From Streptococcus sp. F0442 (GTDB lineage: Bacteria > Bacillota > Bacilli > Lactobacillales > Streptococcaceae), in NCBI RefSeq assembly GCF_000314795.2, contig NZ_KB373314.1, positions 926,418 to 990,417 on the forward strand: a stretch of DNA of 64,000 bases. Reading direction: 5' to 3'. Below, piece after piece: positions 54,288 through 64,000 of the stretch. The stretch's first letter is position 1. Each line of letters begins with the position of its first letter. The notes beneath the pieces are model-generated. The model did no database searches, was not told where the DNA came from, and was given only the letters and a program-made list of their open reading frames with translations. Position numbers and translations under genes: made by a program.

Positions 54288-56720
54288 ATGGAATATTATT
54301 TTTCAGGCACCATCGAGCGCATTATTTTTGAAAATCCTAGCAGTTTTTTTCGAATTCTCTTGCTCGATATCAGCGATACAGATGCCGAAGATTTTGACAA
54401 TTTTGAAATCATTGTAACGGGGACTATGGCAGACATCATAGAAGGCGAAGACTACACCTTCTGGGGAGAGTTGGTCCATCATCCCAAATACGGAGAACAA
54501 CTTAAAATCAGTCGCTACGAACGAGCTAAACCCACTAGCAAAGGATTGGTGAAATATTTTTCCAGTGATCACTTTAAAGGGATTGGTCTCAAAACCGCTC
54601 AAAAGATCGTTGATCTCTATGGCGACAACACCATCGATAAAATTCTTGAGGCTCCTGAAAAATTAGAAGAAATCGCAGGCCTCTCCAAGAAAAACCGCTT
54701 GGCTTTTGTGGGCAAGCTCCGTCAGAATTATGGAACAGAACGCATTCTCGCCCAACTAGCTAATTACGGAATTCCCAATAAATTGGCCTTTCAGATCCAA
54801 GATTTCTACAAAGAAGAAACGCTCCAAATTGTGGAGCAACAGCCCTACCAATTGGTGGAAGATATCCAAGGCATGGGCTTTAAAATCGCGGACCAATTGG
54901 CCGAAGAGCTTGGCATTGCCAGTGACGCCCCTGAACGTTTCCGTGCGGGGCTGATTCACAGCCTCTTTAGCTATTCTATCGAGACAGGAAATACCTATAT
55001 CGAAGCCAAGGACCTCTTACGCTACACTATTGATCTCTTAGAATCTGCACGACCAGTAGAATTGGATCCTTCCACTGTCGCCCAAGAATTAGGCCACCTC
55101 ATCGAGGAAGACAAGGTCCAAAACATGGATACTAAGATTTTTGACAACAGCCTCTTCTTTGCGGAGGAAGGCATTCGCAGTCACATCGGTCGATTGTTGG
55201 AAAAAGGAAAGCAAGCTTCATTTGAAGCTGAGAAAATCAACCAGGCTATTGCGCAAGTTGAAAAAGATTTGGGGATCCACTACGATGCCATTCAAAAAGA
55301 GGCCATTCACCAAGCCATCCAAAACAAGGTCTTTATCCTCACTGGGGGACCGGGGACAGGAAAGACCACGGTTATCAAAGGGATGATTAGTGTCTATGCC
55401 CAACTCCACCAGTTGGATCTTCGGAAGAAACAAGACCTGCCGATCCTCTTGGCTGCCCCAACGGGACGGGCTGCTCGGCGCATGAATGAACTGACAGGAC
55501 TTCCGAGTGCTACCATCCACCGCCATTTGGGGATGACAGGAGATGATGACACCAGCCACTTAGAGGACTATCTGGACGCCGACTTTATCATTGTGGACGA
55601 ATTTTCCATGGTTGATACCTGGCTGGCCAATCAATTGCTCAGCAATATCGCAACCGATACCAAACTCTTGATTGTGGGAGATGCAGACCAATTACCATCT
55701 GTCAGTCCTGGCCAGGTCTTAGCTGATCTCTTGCAGATCCCAAGCATCCCTCAGACCAAACTCGAACATATTTTCCGACAGAGTGAAGATTCGACCATTG
55801 TCTCCCTGGCAGGAGACATTCGCCAGGGTAAACTTCCCCATGACTTCACGGAACGAAAAGCCGACCGCTCATACTTCGAAGCTGGAAGCGAACATATCCC
55901 TAAGATGATTGAACAGATCACCTCTGCTGCCCTTCGCAGTCAGATCCCGGCTAAAGATATCCAAGTCTTAGCTCCTATGTACAAGGGCCAGGCCGGCATT
56001 GACAACATCAATACACTCATGCAAGACCTTCTCAATCCAGCTGTCAAAGATCAGGTCGTCTTTGACACGCCAGACTGCCAATACCGTGATGGGGATAAGG
56101 TCATCCATCTGGTCAACGATGCGGAAAGCAATGTCTTTAATGGAGATATTGGCTACATCACCGACCTTCTACCAGGAAAATATACAGAATCCAAGCAAGA
56201 TGAATTGACCATTCAATTTGATGGCAATGAAATCGTCTACCCGCGCAATGAATGGTACAAAATTCGCCTAGCTTACGCCATGAGTATTCACAAATCGCAA
56301 GGAAGCGAATTTCCTGTGGTGATTTTACCCATTACTAATCAAAACCACCGGATGTTGCAGCGTAATTTGATCTATACCGCCATCACGCGCTCAAAGAGCA
56401 AGCTGATTCTCTTAGGAGAATACAGCGCCTTTGATTTCGCCACTAAAAATACAGGTACAGCGCGCAAGACCTATTTGGTGGAGCGCTTCAAGGACCTGGA
56501 TGGAGGCGCAGGCACCAAAGACTCTTCTTCAGCCGTTACCACAGCTTCTGCTACAGTCGAATCTGCACGAAGAAAGGAAGAAACTGTTGAAAGGAAGGCT
56601 GATCCTGACGAACCGACTGTCTATCGACTGACTGAAGACAATCTCCACACCATCTCTCCTATGATCGGACTGACTGAAGAAGAGATTGCATCCTTTTTTG
56701 ACAGTAAAAAAGACGACTAG
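54288..56720 (+). CDS. recD2: RecD2-type ATP-dependent DNA helicase
   Basis: 810 residues. N-terminal OB-like domain (MEYYFSGTIERIIF), helix-hairpin-helix region (FKGIGLKTAQKIVDLYG), then superfamily 1B helicase motifs: Walker A TGGPGTGKTTVIKG, motif II VDEFSMVD, and C-terminal YAMSIHKSQGSEFP. 5'-3' helicase independent of RecBC, acting in replication-fork and DNA repair. ATG 54288 is seven bases after AAGGA; another ATG lies one codon earlier. Convergent with dinB, the pair sharing a terminator. Confidence 0.95.
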   Translation: MEYYFSGTIERIIFENPSSFFRILLLDISDTDAEDFDNFEIIVTGTMADIIEGEDYTFWGELVHHPKYGEQLKISRYERAKPTSKGLVKYFSSDHFKGIGLKTAQKIVDLYGDNTIDKILEAPEKLEEIAGLSKKNRLAFVGKLRQNYGTERILAQLANYGIPNKLAFQIQDFYKEETLQIVEQQPYQLVEDIQGMGFKIADQLAEELGIASDAPERFRAGLIHSLFSYSIETGNTYIEAKDLLRYTIDLLESARPVELDPSTVAQELGHLIEEDKVQNMDTKIFDNSLFFAEEGIRSHIGRLLEKGKQASFEAEKINQAIAQVEKDLGIHYDAIQKEAIHQAIQNKVFILTGGPGTGKTTVIKGMISVYAQLHQLDLRKKQDLPILLAAPTGRAARRMNELTGLPSATIHRHLGMTGDDDTSHLEDYLDADFIIVDEFSMVDTWLANQLLSNIATDTKLLIVGDADQLPSVSPGQVLADLLQIPSIPQTKLEHIFRQSEDSTIVSLAGDIRQGKLPHDFTERKADRSYFEAGSEHIPKMIEQITSAALRSQIPAKDIQVLAPMYKGQAGIDNINTLMQDLLNPAVKDQVVFDTPDCQYRDGDKVIHLVNDAESNVFNGDIGYITDLLPGKYTESKQDELTIQFDGNEIVYPRNEWYKIRLAYAMSIHKSQGSEFPVVILPITNQNHRMLQRNLIYTAITRSKSKLILLGEYSAFDFATKNTGTARKTYLVERFKDLDGGAGTKDSSSAVTTASATVESARRKEETVERKADPDEPTVYRLTEDNLHTISPMIGLTEEEIASFFDSKKDD

Positions 56721-56742
56721 TGAATAGACTAGTTGTCTTTTT
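56706..56742. terminator. Bidirectional terminator between recD2 and dinB
   Basis: AAAAAGACGACTAGT / ACTAGTTGTCTTTTT, overlapping the stop codons of both convergent genes. Confidence 0.9.
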
Positions 56743-57835
56743 CTTCCTCTACCAGAGGCAGTTCAGTATGATCAACAAAGTTAGTCATGGTGACCCCCAA
56801 AAGGCGAATTCCCATATTTGTCGACTCAATCTCTTGGAAAATGTGACGAGCTGATCGGTTGATGCGCTCAGCATCTCGCGTTGGCTCCGTCAGGGTGATG
56901 CGCTTGGTCAGGGTGGTGAAGTCTGCATCGCGCACCTTTAAGACTAAAGTCTTGCCTTGCTTCCCATGTTTTTCAAGCGATTGAGCTACCTTGCTGGACA
57001 GATTGGCAATTTCTTCTAAAATATCATCTTCTGCATAAAGGAGCTTGCGGTAGGTCCGCTCTTTTCCAATAGACTTCCGGATTCGATGATTTTTGACAGG
57101 GCTATTGTGAATACCTCTGGCCTTACGGAAGAGATCGTAGCCAAAGCGACCAAAACGATCGATCAAGGTCATCTCCGGAATATCCAACAGATCGGCACCA
57201 GTATAGACCCCCATCTCGTGTAGACGCTCCACTGTCTTTTTTCCCACCCCATGAAATTTGGCAATGTCCATCTGGCCCAGAAAATCCTCAGCATCCTCCG
57301 GCAAGACCACCGTCAAACCACGGGGTTTCTGATAGTCACTTGCCATCTTGGCCAAAAACTTATTATAAGAGACCCCAGCAGAGGCTGTCAGATGTAGCTC
57401 TTCCCAGATAGCGTGCTGAATCAAGCGGGCAATTTTGACAGCTGATTTGCTCTGAATTTTATTTTCCGTCACATCCAGATAGGCTTCGTCAATACTCATG
57501 GGCTCGATGAGATCCGTATAGCGCCTAAAAATCTCACGAACTTGCTCACCCACTTCTCGGTATTTTTCATAATTCCCAGAAATAAAGATTGCTTTGGGGC
57601 AGAGTTCCAACGCTTCTTTGGAACTCATAGCCGAGTGGATCCCGTATTTTCGAGCCTCATAGTTGCAGGTTGATACAACCCCTCTTCCCCCTGACTGTCG
57701 AGGGTCCTGGCCAATCACAAGCGGTTGGCCTTTCAAACTAGGATTGTCTCTTTCTTCGACAGCTGCAAAAAATGCATCCATATCAATATGAATAATCTTA
57801 CGACTTGTATCGTTCACTAATGGAAATATCAGCAT
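56729..57835 (-). CDS. dinB: DNA polymerase IV (Y-family)
   Basis: 368 residues. Metal-site motifs [15 protein letters not shown] and [11 protein letters not shown], the palm segment [18 protein letters not shown], and a little-finger domain ending with TELPLVEEE. The C-terminal end lacks an obvious clamp-binding motif of the QxxLF kind. Error-prone translesion synthesis. ATG 57835 follows AAAGGAGG. Confidence 0.95.
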   Translation of the reverse strand: MLIFPLVNDTSRKIIHIDMDAFFAAVEERDNPSLKGQPLVIGQDPRQSGGRGVVSTCNYEARKYGIHSAMSSKEALELCPKAIFISGNYEKYREVGEQVREIFRRYTDLIEPMSIDEAYLDVTENKIQSKSAVKIARLIQHAIWEELHLTASAGVSYNKFLAKMASDYQKPRGLTVVLPEDAEDFLGQMDIAKFHGVGKKTVERLHEMGVYTGADLLDIPEMTLIDRFGRFGYDLFRKARGIHNSPVKNHRIRKSIGKERTYRKLLYAEDDILEEIANLSSKVAQSLEKHGKQGKTLVLKVRDADFTTLTKRITLTEPTRDAERINRSARHIFQEIESTNMGIRLLGVTMTNFVDHTELPLVEEEKDN

Positions 57836-58010
57836 TTTTCGCCCTCCTTTTTCTATTATAAAAATAAAATTTCGGAATTGCAAAAATCGACATTCACCCA
57901 ATTCTTGGAAATTGATGGAAATAATTTTCGGTTTTCAAAAATATAGTACAGTATGGGAAGAATATCAAAACTGTATTATAAAAGAATCTGCCATTTTCCG
58001 CGATTCTTCT

Positions 58011-58039
58011 TTGTGTAACCGATTTCTGTATGGTATACT
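58011..58039 (+). promoter_or_regulatory. Promoter of pfl
   Basis: TTGTGT, 17 bases, TATACT with an upstream TGG extension, 56 bases before the pfl ATG. Confidence 0.75.
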
Positions 58040-58095
58040 ACTAGTGTAAATGCAACAGATGTAGTTGCTAGAAAGACAAATAGAGGAAAATACAA

Positions 58096-60411
58096 ATGGT
58101 TGTTAAAACAGTTGTTGAAGCACAAGATATTTTTGACAAAGCTTGGGAAGGCTTCAAAGGTGAAGATTGGAAAGAAAAAGCAAGCGTTTCTCGCTTCGTT
58201 CAAGCTAACTACACTCCTTATGATGGAGATGAAAGCTTCCTAGCTGGTCCAACTGAACGTTCTCTTCATATCAAGAAAATTGTTGAAGAAACGAAAGCTC
58301 ATTATGAAGAAACTCGTTTCCCATACGATACACGTCCAACTTCTATCGCTGATATTGATGCTGGATACATCGACAAAGAAAACGAAGTGATCTTCGGTAT
58401 CCAAAACGATGAGTTGTTCAAATTGAACTTCATGCCTCGTGGTGGTATCCGTATGGCGGAAACTACTTTGAAAGAAAATGGCTATGAACCAGATCCAGCT
58501 GTTCATGAAATCTTCACTAAATATGTTACAACTGTAAACGATGGTATCTTCCGTGCTTATACTACAAACATCCGTCGTGCACGTCACGCTCACACTGTAA
58601 CTGGTCTTCCAGATGCATACTCACGTGGACGTATCATCGGGGTTTATGCTCGTTTGGCCCTTTATGGTGCTGACTACTTGATGGCTGAAAAAGCAAACGA
58701 CTGGAACGCGATTACTGAAATCGATGAAGAATCAATTCGTCTTCGTGAAGAAGTAAACCTTCAATACCAAGCACTTAAAGAAGTTGTTAAATTGGGTGAA
58801 CTTTATGGTGTAGACGTACGTCGTCCTGCCTTCGATACAAAAGAAGCAATCCAATGGACAAACATCGCCTTCATGGCTGTCTGCCGTGTGATCAACGGTG
58901 CTGCTACTTCTCTTGGACGTGTGCCAATCGTTTTGGATATCTATGCTGAACGTGACTTGGCTCGTGGTACATTTACTGAATCAGAAATCCAAGAATTTGT
59001 TGATGATTTCGTTATGAAATTGCGTACTGTTAAATTTGCTCGTACAAAAGCTTACGACCAATTGTACTCAGGTGACCCAACCTTCATCACAACTTCTATG
59101 GCTGGTATGGGTAACGACGGACGTCACCGTGTTACTAAGATGGACTTCCGTTTCTTGAACACTTTGGACAACATCGGTAACTCTCCAGAACCAAACTTGA
59201 CAGTTCTTTGGACTGACAAATTGCCATATAGCTTCCGTCGCTACTGTATGCACATGAGCCACAAACACTCTTCTATCCAATACGAAGGGGTAACAACAAT
59301 GGCTAAAGACGGATACGGTGAAATGAGCTGTATCTCATGTTGTGTATCTCCACTTGACCCAGAAAACGAAGAACAACGTCATAACATCCAGTACTTCGGT
59401 GCTCGTGTAAACGTGCTTAAAGCTCTTCTTACTGGATTGAACGGTGGTTACGACGACGTTCATAAAGACTACAAAGTATTTGATATCGATCCTATCCGTG
59501 ACGAAGTTCTTGAATTCGAATCTGTGAAAGCAAACTTCGAAAAATCACTTGACTGGTTGACTGATACTTACGTAGATGCTTTGAACATCATCCACTACAT
59601 GACTGATAAGTACAACTACGAAGCGGTTCAAATGGCCTTCTTGCCAACTCACCAACGTGCTAACATGGGATTCGGTATCTGTGGATTTGCTAACACTGTT
59701 GATACATTGTCAGCTATCAAGTACGCTACAGTTAAACCAATCCGTGATGAAAATGGCTACATCTACGATTACGAAACAATCGGTGAATACCCACGTTGGG
59801 GTGAAGATGATCCTCGTTCTAACGAATTGGCAGAATGGTTGATCGAAGCTTACACTACTCGTCTCCGCAGCCACAAACTTTACAAGAACGCTGAAGCAAC
59901 AGTTTCACTTTTGACTATCACTTCTAACGTTGCTTACTCTAAACAAACTGGTAACTCTCCAGTCCACAAAGGGGTATACCTCAACGAAGATGGTTCTGTG
60001 AACTTGTCTAAATTGGAATTCTTCTCACCAGGTGCTAACCCATCTAACAAAGCGAAAGGTGGTTGGTTGCAAAACTTGAACTCACTTGCTAGTCTTGACT
60101 TTGGTTATGCAGCTGACGGTATCTCTTTGACAACTCAAGTATCACCTCGTGCTCTTGGTAAAACTCGTGACGAACAAGTTGATAACTTGGTAACTATCCT
60201 TGATGGTTACTTCGAAAACGGTGGACAACACGTTAACTTGAACGTTATGGACTTGAACGATGTTTACGAAAAGATCATGAGCGGTGAAGACGTTATCGTT
60301 CGTATCTCTGGATACTGCGTAAACACTAAATACCTCACTCCAGAACAAAAAACTGAATTGACACAACGTGTCTTCCACGAAGTTCTTTCAATGGATGATG
60401 CATTGAGCTAA
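58096..60411 (+). CDS. pflB: Pyruvate formate-lyase (formate acetyltransferase)
   Basis: 771 residues. Active-site cysteine pair in CISCCVSP (about residue 420) and the glycyl-radical site in VRISGYCVN near the C-terminus. Under anaerobic conditions it converts pyruvate and CoA to acetyl-CoA and formate. It needs the activating enzyme PflA, not in this window. Codon use is extremely biased, indicating very high expression. It competes for pyruvate with SpxB, which is encoded 35 kb away. Ribosome site AGAGGAAAA. Monocistronic. Confidence 0.97.
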   Translation: MVVKTVVEAQDIFDKAWEGFKGEDWKEKASVSRFVQANYTPYDGDESFLAGPTERSLHIKKIVEETKAHYEETRFPYDTRPTSIADIDAGYIDKENEVIFGIQNDELFKLNFMPRGGIRMAETTLKENGYEPDPAVHEIFTKYVTTVNDGIFRAYTTNIRRARHAHTVTGLPDAYSRGRIIGVYARLALYGADYLMAEKANDWNAITEIDEESIRLREEVNLQYQALKEVVKLGELYGVDVRRPAFDTKEAIQWTNIAFMAVCRVINGAATSLGRVPIVLDIYAERDLARGTFTESEIQEFVDDFVMKLRTVKFARTKAYDQLYSGDPTFITTSMAGMGNDGRHRVTKMDFRFLNTLDNIGNSPEPNLTVLWTDKLPYSFRRYCMHMSHKHSSIQYEGVTTMAKDGYGEMSCISCCVSPLDPENEEQRHNIQYFGARVNVLKALLTGLNGGYDDVHKDYKVFDIDPIRDEVLEFESVKANFEKSLDWLTDTYVDALNIIHYMTDKYNYEAVQMAFLPTHQRANMGFGICGFANTVDTLSAIKYATVKPIRDENGYIYDYETIGEYPRWGEDDPRSNELAEWLIEAYTTRLRSHKLYKNAEATVSLLTITSNVAYSKQTGNSPVHKGVYLNEDGSVNLSKLEFFSPGANPSNKAKGGWLQNLNSLASLDFGYAADGISLTTQVSPRALGKTRDEQVDNLVTILDGYFENGGQHVNLNVMDLNDVYEKIMSGEDVIVRISGYCVNTKYLTPEQKTELTQRVFHEVLSMDDALS

Positions 60412-60430
60412 GATTCAAGCAAATCATATA

Positions 60431-60457
60431 AACCAGTCGGAAACGGCTGGTTTTTTT
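60431..60457 (+). terminator. Terminator of pfl
   Basis: AACCAGTCG / CGGCTGGTT with a GAAA tetraloop and seven T residues. Confidence 0.95.
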
Positions 60458-60516
60458 CATCCCATCGTAAGACTATTCTGAATTTTGAAAGAGTTTGAGA
60501 GCTTACAGTATAGCGT

Positions 60517-60545
60517 TTGACAGCGTTTTCTCCAAGTGTTATAGT
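60517..60545 (+). promoter_or_regulatory. Near-consensus promoter of the 37-residue peptide gene
   Basis: TTGACA, exactly 17 bases, TATAGT; about 26 bases from the expected transcription start to the ATG. Confidence 0.88.
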
Positions 60546-60577
60546 AGAGCTGTAAATAAGATAGAAGGGGTGATCCT

Positions 60578-60691
60578 ATGTTTTTAACATTTATTTTCGC
60601 TATTATTTGGCTCTTTATTCTGATTGCACTGATCTTTTTAGCAACCCTTCTCGTCCAGGATACGACCGTGCAGCATCACCACCCGAGTTAA
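60578..60691 (+). CDS. 37-residue single-pass membrane peptide
   Basis: ATG 60578 with AGAAGGGGTGA in front. Residues 2-27 form one hydrophobic helix (FLTFIFAIIWLFILIALIF). The tail is short and polar with three consecutive histidines. Not recognised. A near-consensus promoter, a good ribosome site and a terminator make it a self-contained gene. It could be a small membrane regulator or a toxin-like peptide. Confidence 0.72.
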   Translation: MFLTFIFAIIWLFILIALIFLATLLVQDTTVQHHHPS

Positions 60692-60734
60692 CGAATGATA
60701 AAGCTAAACGAATAGCTCTCTAAAAGGAATTCAT

Positions 60735-60791
60735 AAGGACAAGAAACAAACTAGAATTGTCAAATTTTAGTTCTGTCTCTCGTCCTTTTTT
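60735..60791 (+). terminator. Terminator after the 37-residue peptide gene
   Basis: AAGGAC...AACTA and TAGTT...GTCCTT form a long interrupted stem followed by TTTTT. The promoter of the next gene (TATAAT at about 60794) directly abuts it. Confidence 0.75.
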
Positions 60792-60829
60792 GCTATAATA
60801 GAAACAGATTATTTAATAAGAAGGAAATT

Positions 60830-61588
60830 ATGGAAGAGTCAAAACAGATCAACCAAGTGATCGACGTCCTGATGTTAGCTGGAACCCTCCTTATTGAGAG
60901 TGGTTCTGAGATTCACCGGGTCGAAGATACCATGATCCGGATCGCCCATTCACAGGGAATCATCGATTGCAATGTTTTAGCGATGCCCGTCGCTATTTTC
61001 TTTTCAATTGAAAACGCCAATGTGACGCGCATGAAACGGATCTTACGGACCAATTACAACATTGAAAAAGTCTGCGATGTCAACCAGATCTCTCGTCAAC
61101 TGGTTTCTGGAGAGTTGGATCTTGACCAAGCCTACCAGGCCTTGAGCGAGTTGAAAAACAAGCGTGTTCCTTATACCAATCTCCAGTTGACCATTGCGGC
61201 AACCCTTAGTGCGCCTTTCTTCTCCATCATGTTTGGTGGAAATTTCTACGATGCCATTGGAGCGGGCATTGCAACTGTCTTTGCCTTTGCTTTTTCACTT
61301 GTCGTTGATAAATATGTGCGCATTCCTTTTGCCACTGCTTTTGCGGCAGCCTTTGTCTTTGGCTTTTTGGCTCATATCTGGACGCGCTATAGTGGTTTCC
61401 CTTCTAATACCGATCTCATCATTGCCGGCTGTGTTATGCCCTTTGTTCCTGGTATTGCCATGACCAATGCTGTTCGCGATCTCATGAATTACCACCTCAA
61501 CTCTGGGATGAGTAAGCTCTTTGAGACTCTCCTCATTACTCTTGCCCTTGGTGCCGGAACGACCGTCGCCCTTGTCCTTATGAAATAA
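60830..61588 (+). CDS. Threonine/serine exporter, ThrE N-terminal-type subunit
   Basis: 252 residues. The soluble N-terminal region (LLIESGSEIHRVEDTMIRIA) and five membrane helices match the PF06738/DUF1212 half of ThrE. In many Firmicutes ThrE is split into this subunit and a smaller partner, as here. The predicted role is export of threonine/serine. Ribosome site AGAAGGAA. The next gene begins at 61590, so the two are coupled. Confidence 0.9.
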   Translation: MEESKQINQVIDVLMLAGTLLIESGSEIHRVEDTMIRIAHSQGIIDCNVLAMPVAIFFSIENANVTRMKRILRTNYNIEKVCDVNQISRQLVSGELDLDQAYQALSELKNKRVPYTNLQLTIAATLSAPFFSIMFGGNFYDAIGAGIATVFAFAFSLVVDKYVRIPFATAFAAAFVFGFLAHIWTRYSGFPSNTDLIIAGCVMPFVPGIAMTNAVRDLMNYHLNSGMSKLFETLLITLALGAGTTVALVLMK

Positions 61589-61589
61589 C

Positions 61590-62060
61590 ATGATGAACCT
61601 AACTGAATTTTTAATCCAAGCGGTGGCCAGTTTGATTGCCATCATCACCTTTTTAATCGTCCTAAATGTGCAGCGCTCCATGCTGATTCCTGGAGGAATC
61701 TTAGGGATGGGCATCTGGCTACTATACTATATTCTAAAAGGGCCTACCAATGTCATCGTAGCAACTTTTATCGCGGCCATTGTCGGCTCCTGTATTAGTC
61801 AGATTTTAAGTATCGTCCTCAAGACACCTGTCGTGGTCTTTATGCTGGCTATTCTCGCGCCCTTGGTTCCTGGATATATTTCCTATCGAACCACTTCCTT
61901 CTTTGTTAGTGGCCAATACCGGCAAGCAGTAACCAGCGTGACACTGGTTGTTATCCTGGCCTTGGTCATCTCCATCGGGATGGCTAGCGGATCTGTCGTC
62001 TTGAAACTCTACCATTCCTACCAACGCTATCAAAAAAGAAAAATGACCAATGCCAACTAG
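61590..62060 (+). CDS. Threonine/serine exporter, small membrane subunit
   Basis: 156 residues with four to five membrane helices, matching the DUF3815/ThrE-2 half of the exporter. It has no Shine-Dalgarno of its own: the ATG follows the previous stop by one base, so translation relies on coupling. Two consecutive ATGs exist; either could serve. A terminator overlaps the stop codon. Confidence 0.88.
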   Translation: MMNLTEFLIQAVASLIAIITFLIVLNVQRSMLIPGGILGMGIWLLYYILKGPTNVIVATFIAAIVGSCISQILSIVLKTPVVVFMLAILAPLVPGYISYRTTSFFVSGQYRQAVTSVTLVVILALVISIGMASGSVVLKLYHSYQRYQKRKMTNAN

Positions 62061-62070
62061 CATTGGTTTT
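62047..62070 (+). terminator. Terminator of the ThrE pair
   Basis: CCAATGC / GCATTGG with a six-base loop and TTTT; overlaps the stop codon. Confidence 0.75.
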
Positions 62071-62093
62071 CTAATTTTTATCTATGTAATCGC

Positions 62094-62121
62094 TTGCTTT
62101 ATCGCTTAAAAGGAGTACAAT
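62094..62121 (+). promoter_or_regulatory. Promoter of the 74-residue membrane protein
   Basis: TTGCTT, 16 bases, TACAAT; about 40 bases before the start codon. Confidence 0.6.
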
Positions 62122-62166
62122 AATAGTGGAAAAACAAATTCTTTAAAGGATGCGAGGTGCTGTAGG

Positions 62167-62391
62167 ATGGTAAACAAGTATATCAAGTATCTTCCTTGGA
62201 TGATCCTAGGAGCCTTCCCCTCCTATCAATCAGCGACTTACTATGCCCGCAATTCATTTGACTTGTTTTATCTGACCTTGAACTTTCTGATTGTGTACAT
62301 CGCTTTAATCGTCTTCTACGAAAAAGTTCTAAGAGACAAATGCAAAGAACTCTTCATACGGGTCATGAGTAACCCTAAAAAAGATAGCTAA
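62167..62391 (+). CDS. Small two-helix membrane protein
   Basis: 74 residues. Membrane helices at about 8-22 and 33-52, then a basic cytoplasmic tail (VLRDKCKELFIRVMSNPKK). GAGGTG lies upstream, at a longer distance than usual. I do not recognise the family. Own promoter and terminator, so monocistronic. Confidence 0.7.
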   Translation: MVNKYIKYLPWMILGAFPSYQSATYYARNSFDLFYLTLNFLIVYIALIVFYEKVLRDKCKELFIRVMSNPKKDS

Positions 62392-62403
62392 GCATCAGAG
62401 TTG

Positions 62404-62430
62404 AAAAGTCATCTGAGGATGGCTTTTTTA
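62404..62430 (+). terminator. Terminator after the 74-residue protein gene
   Basis: AAAAG-t-CATC / GATG-g-CTTTT with a TGAG loop and T-run. Confidence 0.85.
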
Positions 62431-62582
62431 TAGATTCTCTATTTTTTATTTGAAACATTGCAAAATCGGTCCCGAGAATGATTTCCTTGCTGATCTAGCT
62501 TTTTCAAGGGAGTTTTACCCTTAAATATGGTAAAATAGTAAGGAAATATACTAGTAGATATCAAATTAAAAAGAGGTTAAGA

Positions 62583-63755
62583 ATGACAATTGGGATTGAT
62601 AAGATTGGTTTTGCGACGAGCCCTTATGTCTTGCGTTTAGAAGATTTGGCCGCTGCTCGGAATACCGATCCTGAAAAATTAAGCAAAGGTCTTCTCTTAA
62701 AAGAACAAAGTATTACACCGATCACTGAAGACATTGTCACACTGGCTGCAACTGCTGCAGATGACATTTTGACAGATGAAGATAAAGAAGCGATCGATAT
62801 GGTGATTCTTGCGACGGAATCTGGGATTGACCAGAGTAAAGCTGCTGCTGTTTTTGTACATGGTTTACTAGACATTCAGCCCTTTGCTCGCTCTTTTGAG
62901 ATGAAGGAAGCTTGCTATGCTGCAACTGCTGCTTTGGATTATGCCAAACTCCACATTGAAAAATTCCCGCAAAGTAAAGTCCTGGTCATTGCCAGTGACA
63001 TTGCTAAATACGGAATTGGAACTCCTGGAGAACCAACACAAGGGGCTGGATCAGTTGCTATGCTGATCAGTCAAAACCCGCGTATTTTAGCTTTTAATGA
63101 TGACAATGTAGCTCAAACACGTGATGTCATGGATTTTTGGCGCCCAAATTATGCAACAACCCCCTTCGTGAATGGTCTCTATTCTACCCAACAATATCTG
63201 GATTCCCTAAAAACCACCTGGGCAGAATACCAGAAACGAACAGGTCTCAACCTAAGAGACTTCGCTGCTGTTTGTTTCCATTTGCCTTATCCAAAATTGG
63301 CCCTTAAGGGCATGAAAAAAATCTTGGATAAGTCTCTGCCAGAGGATCAAAAGGCCCAGTTACAATACAATTTTGATCAATCTATCTTATACAGCCAACG
63401 CATCGGAAATATCTATACTGCATCTCTTTTCCTAGGCTTACTATCTCTGCTTGAAAATCAACCACAACTCAAAGCTGGAGATCGGATTGCCCTCTTTAGC
63501 TACGGAAGTGGAGCGGTTGCTGAAATTTTCAGTGCCAATCTTGTCCCTGGATATGAGCAGATGTTGGATTCTAAGCGGATGGAAAAATTGGATCAACGGA
63601 CGGTTCTCAGTGTTGAGGACTATGAACGACTCTTTTATGAAGAAGTAGACTTAGACCCTAATGGGAATCAAGTTTTTGAGCCTGCTGCTCATCAAACTTA
63701 TGCTTTGACAGAGATTAAAGAGCACCAACGCATTTACCAGAAAGTAGAAAAATAA
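62583..63755 (+). CDS. mvaS: Hydroxymethylglutaryl-CoA synthase
   Basis: 390 residues. Starts MTIGIDKIGFATSPYVL; catalytic cysteine in KEACYAATAALDYA (about residue 110); GTPGEPTQGAGSVAMLIS and the late histidine region FHLPYPKLALKG. Condenses acetyl-CoA with acetoacetyl-CoA in the mevalonate route to isoprenoids, the only isoprenoid pathway of streptococci. An extended -10 (TGGTAAAAT) lies at about 62528. Overlaps mvaA (TAATG). Confidence 0.97.
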   Translation: MTIGIDKIGFATSPYVLRLEDLAAARNTDPEKLSKGLLLKEQSITPITEDIVTLAATAADDILTDEDKEAIDMVILATESGIDQSKAAAVFVHGLLDIQPFARSFEMKEACYAATAALDYAKLHIEKFPQSKVLVIASDIAKYGIGTPGEPTQGAGSVAMLISQNPRILAFNDDNVAQTRDVMDFWRPNYATTPFVNGLYSTQQYLDSLKTTWAEYQKRTGLNLRDFAAVCFHLPYPKLALKGMKKILDKSLPEDQKAQLQYNFDQSILYSQRIGNIYTASLFLGLLSLLENQPQLKAGDRIALFSYGSGAVAEIFSANLVPGYEQMLDSKRMEKLDQRTVLSVEDYERLFYEEVDLDPNGNQVFEPAAHQTYALTEIKEHQRIYQKVEK

Positions 63756-64000
63756 TGGCACGATTACCAGGTTTTGCAAAACTTTCTCCCACAGAACGCA
63801 TAGAGGCCTTACTTAGGGAAGGTCTCTTATCTTGGGATGAAGCTCAAATTTTAAAAGAACAAAAGGGACTTCCGATCTCCATTGCAGATCAACTGACAGA
63901 AAACGTCTTGTCGACTTTTGACTTACCTTTTAGCCTCGCTCCTTATTTTCTGATCAATGGCCGCGACTACCTCCTTCCCATGGTCACTGAAGAGCCTTCT
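63754..64000 (+). CDS. mvaA: Hydroxymethylglutaryl-CoA reductase, N-terminal part (cut by window edge)
   Basis: The first 82 residues are visible. MARLPGFAKLSPTERIEAL and the following segment are the usual class II HMG-CoA reductase start. Its ATG overlaps the mvaS stop, so the two are translationally coupled. It makes mevalonate from the mvaS product. Confidence 0.93.

Overview
The window is a stretch of a low-to-moderate GC Firmicute chromosome and almost certainly comes from an oral viridans Streptococcus. The best guess is the S. parasanguinis / S. australis / sanguinis-mitis neighbourhood. This rests on the gene set: pyruvate oxidase SpxB, a PabB-PabC fusion, a fused MsrAB, a copY-cupA-copA operon with a 123-residue CupA, class 1A PyrD, mvaS-mvaA, a large LPxTG Cna-B surface protein, a glycine riboswitch before an alanine/sodium symporter, and a pnuC leader that folds like an NAD+-II riboswitch. 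No rRNA, tRNA, CRISPR array, insertion sequence or prophage was seen. The species call is inference; the genus call is firm.

Layout. 1-3 kb: a redox module (SDR, alpha/beta hydrolase, quinone-oxidoreductase-like MDR) behind an Rrf2-type repressor with a clear shared operator. 3-5 kb: an AEC permease and the riboswitch-controlled pnuC. 5-12 kb: a 1799-residue sortase-anchored adhesin with seven Cna-B repeats, then a membrane acyltransferase. 12-14.6 kb: pabBC and a hydrolase, ending in structured repeat B. 14.7-18.2 kb: a small membrane peptide plus ABC pair, convergent with a two-component system (peptide-antibiotic-resistance type). 19-23 kb: a phospho-beta-glucosidase, a VOC protein and spxB. 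23.9-27 kb: the copper operon. 27.1-30.2 kb: an AT-rich type VII secretion toxin cassette (two Lap-like helical adaptors, LXG toxin, TipC-like immunity protein) without any secretion apparatus in view. 30-38 kb: SGNH and HAD hydrolases, an AT-rich HD / ClbS / AraC block, DUF554, a MutS-like ATPase and a CapA protein. 38-48 kb: msrAB, pyrDA, gdhA, mscS, sstT, an alanine symporter with an apparent in-frame deletion, and a C69 dipeptidase. 49-58 kb: DNA maintenance genes (mutS2, cvpA, zapA, rnhC, lepB, recD2, dinB). 58-64 kb: pfl, small membrane proteins, a split threonine/serine exporter, mvaS and the start of mvaA.

The most unusual structure is not a protein. Two families of large, multi-hairpin intergenic elements sit just downstream of stop codons, always in the sense direction of the upstream gene. 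Family A (four copies: after the VOC gene, copA, msrAB and mutS2) is an outer stem enclosing three arms. The sequence of each stem changes between copies while base pairing is kept. Family B (three copies: after the 13.8 kb hydrolase, after mscS, and one lying inside an arm of the msrAB-linked A copy) is a three-hairpin element ending in a terminator. The msrAB copy of A is about 470 bp and carries B in one arm and another long hairpin element in the next, like a nested doll. This behaves like a BOX-type modular element and is the best candidate here for something poorly described.

Other points of interest are two genes (pabBC and rnhC) whose -10 box lies 6-7 bases before the ATG with no Shine-Dalgarno, so probably leaderless; two unlisted small peptide genes (28 and 37 residues) with strong translation or transcription signals; and an orphan terminator marking the edge of the type VII cassette.
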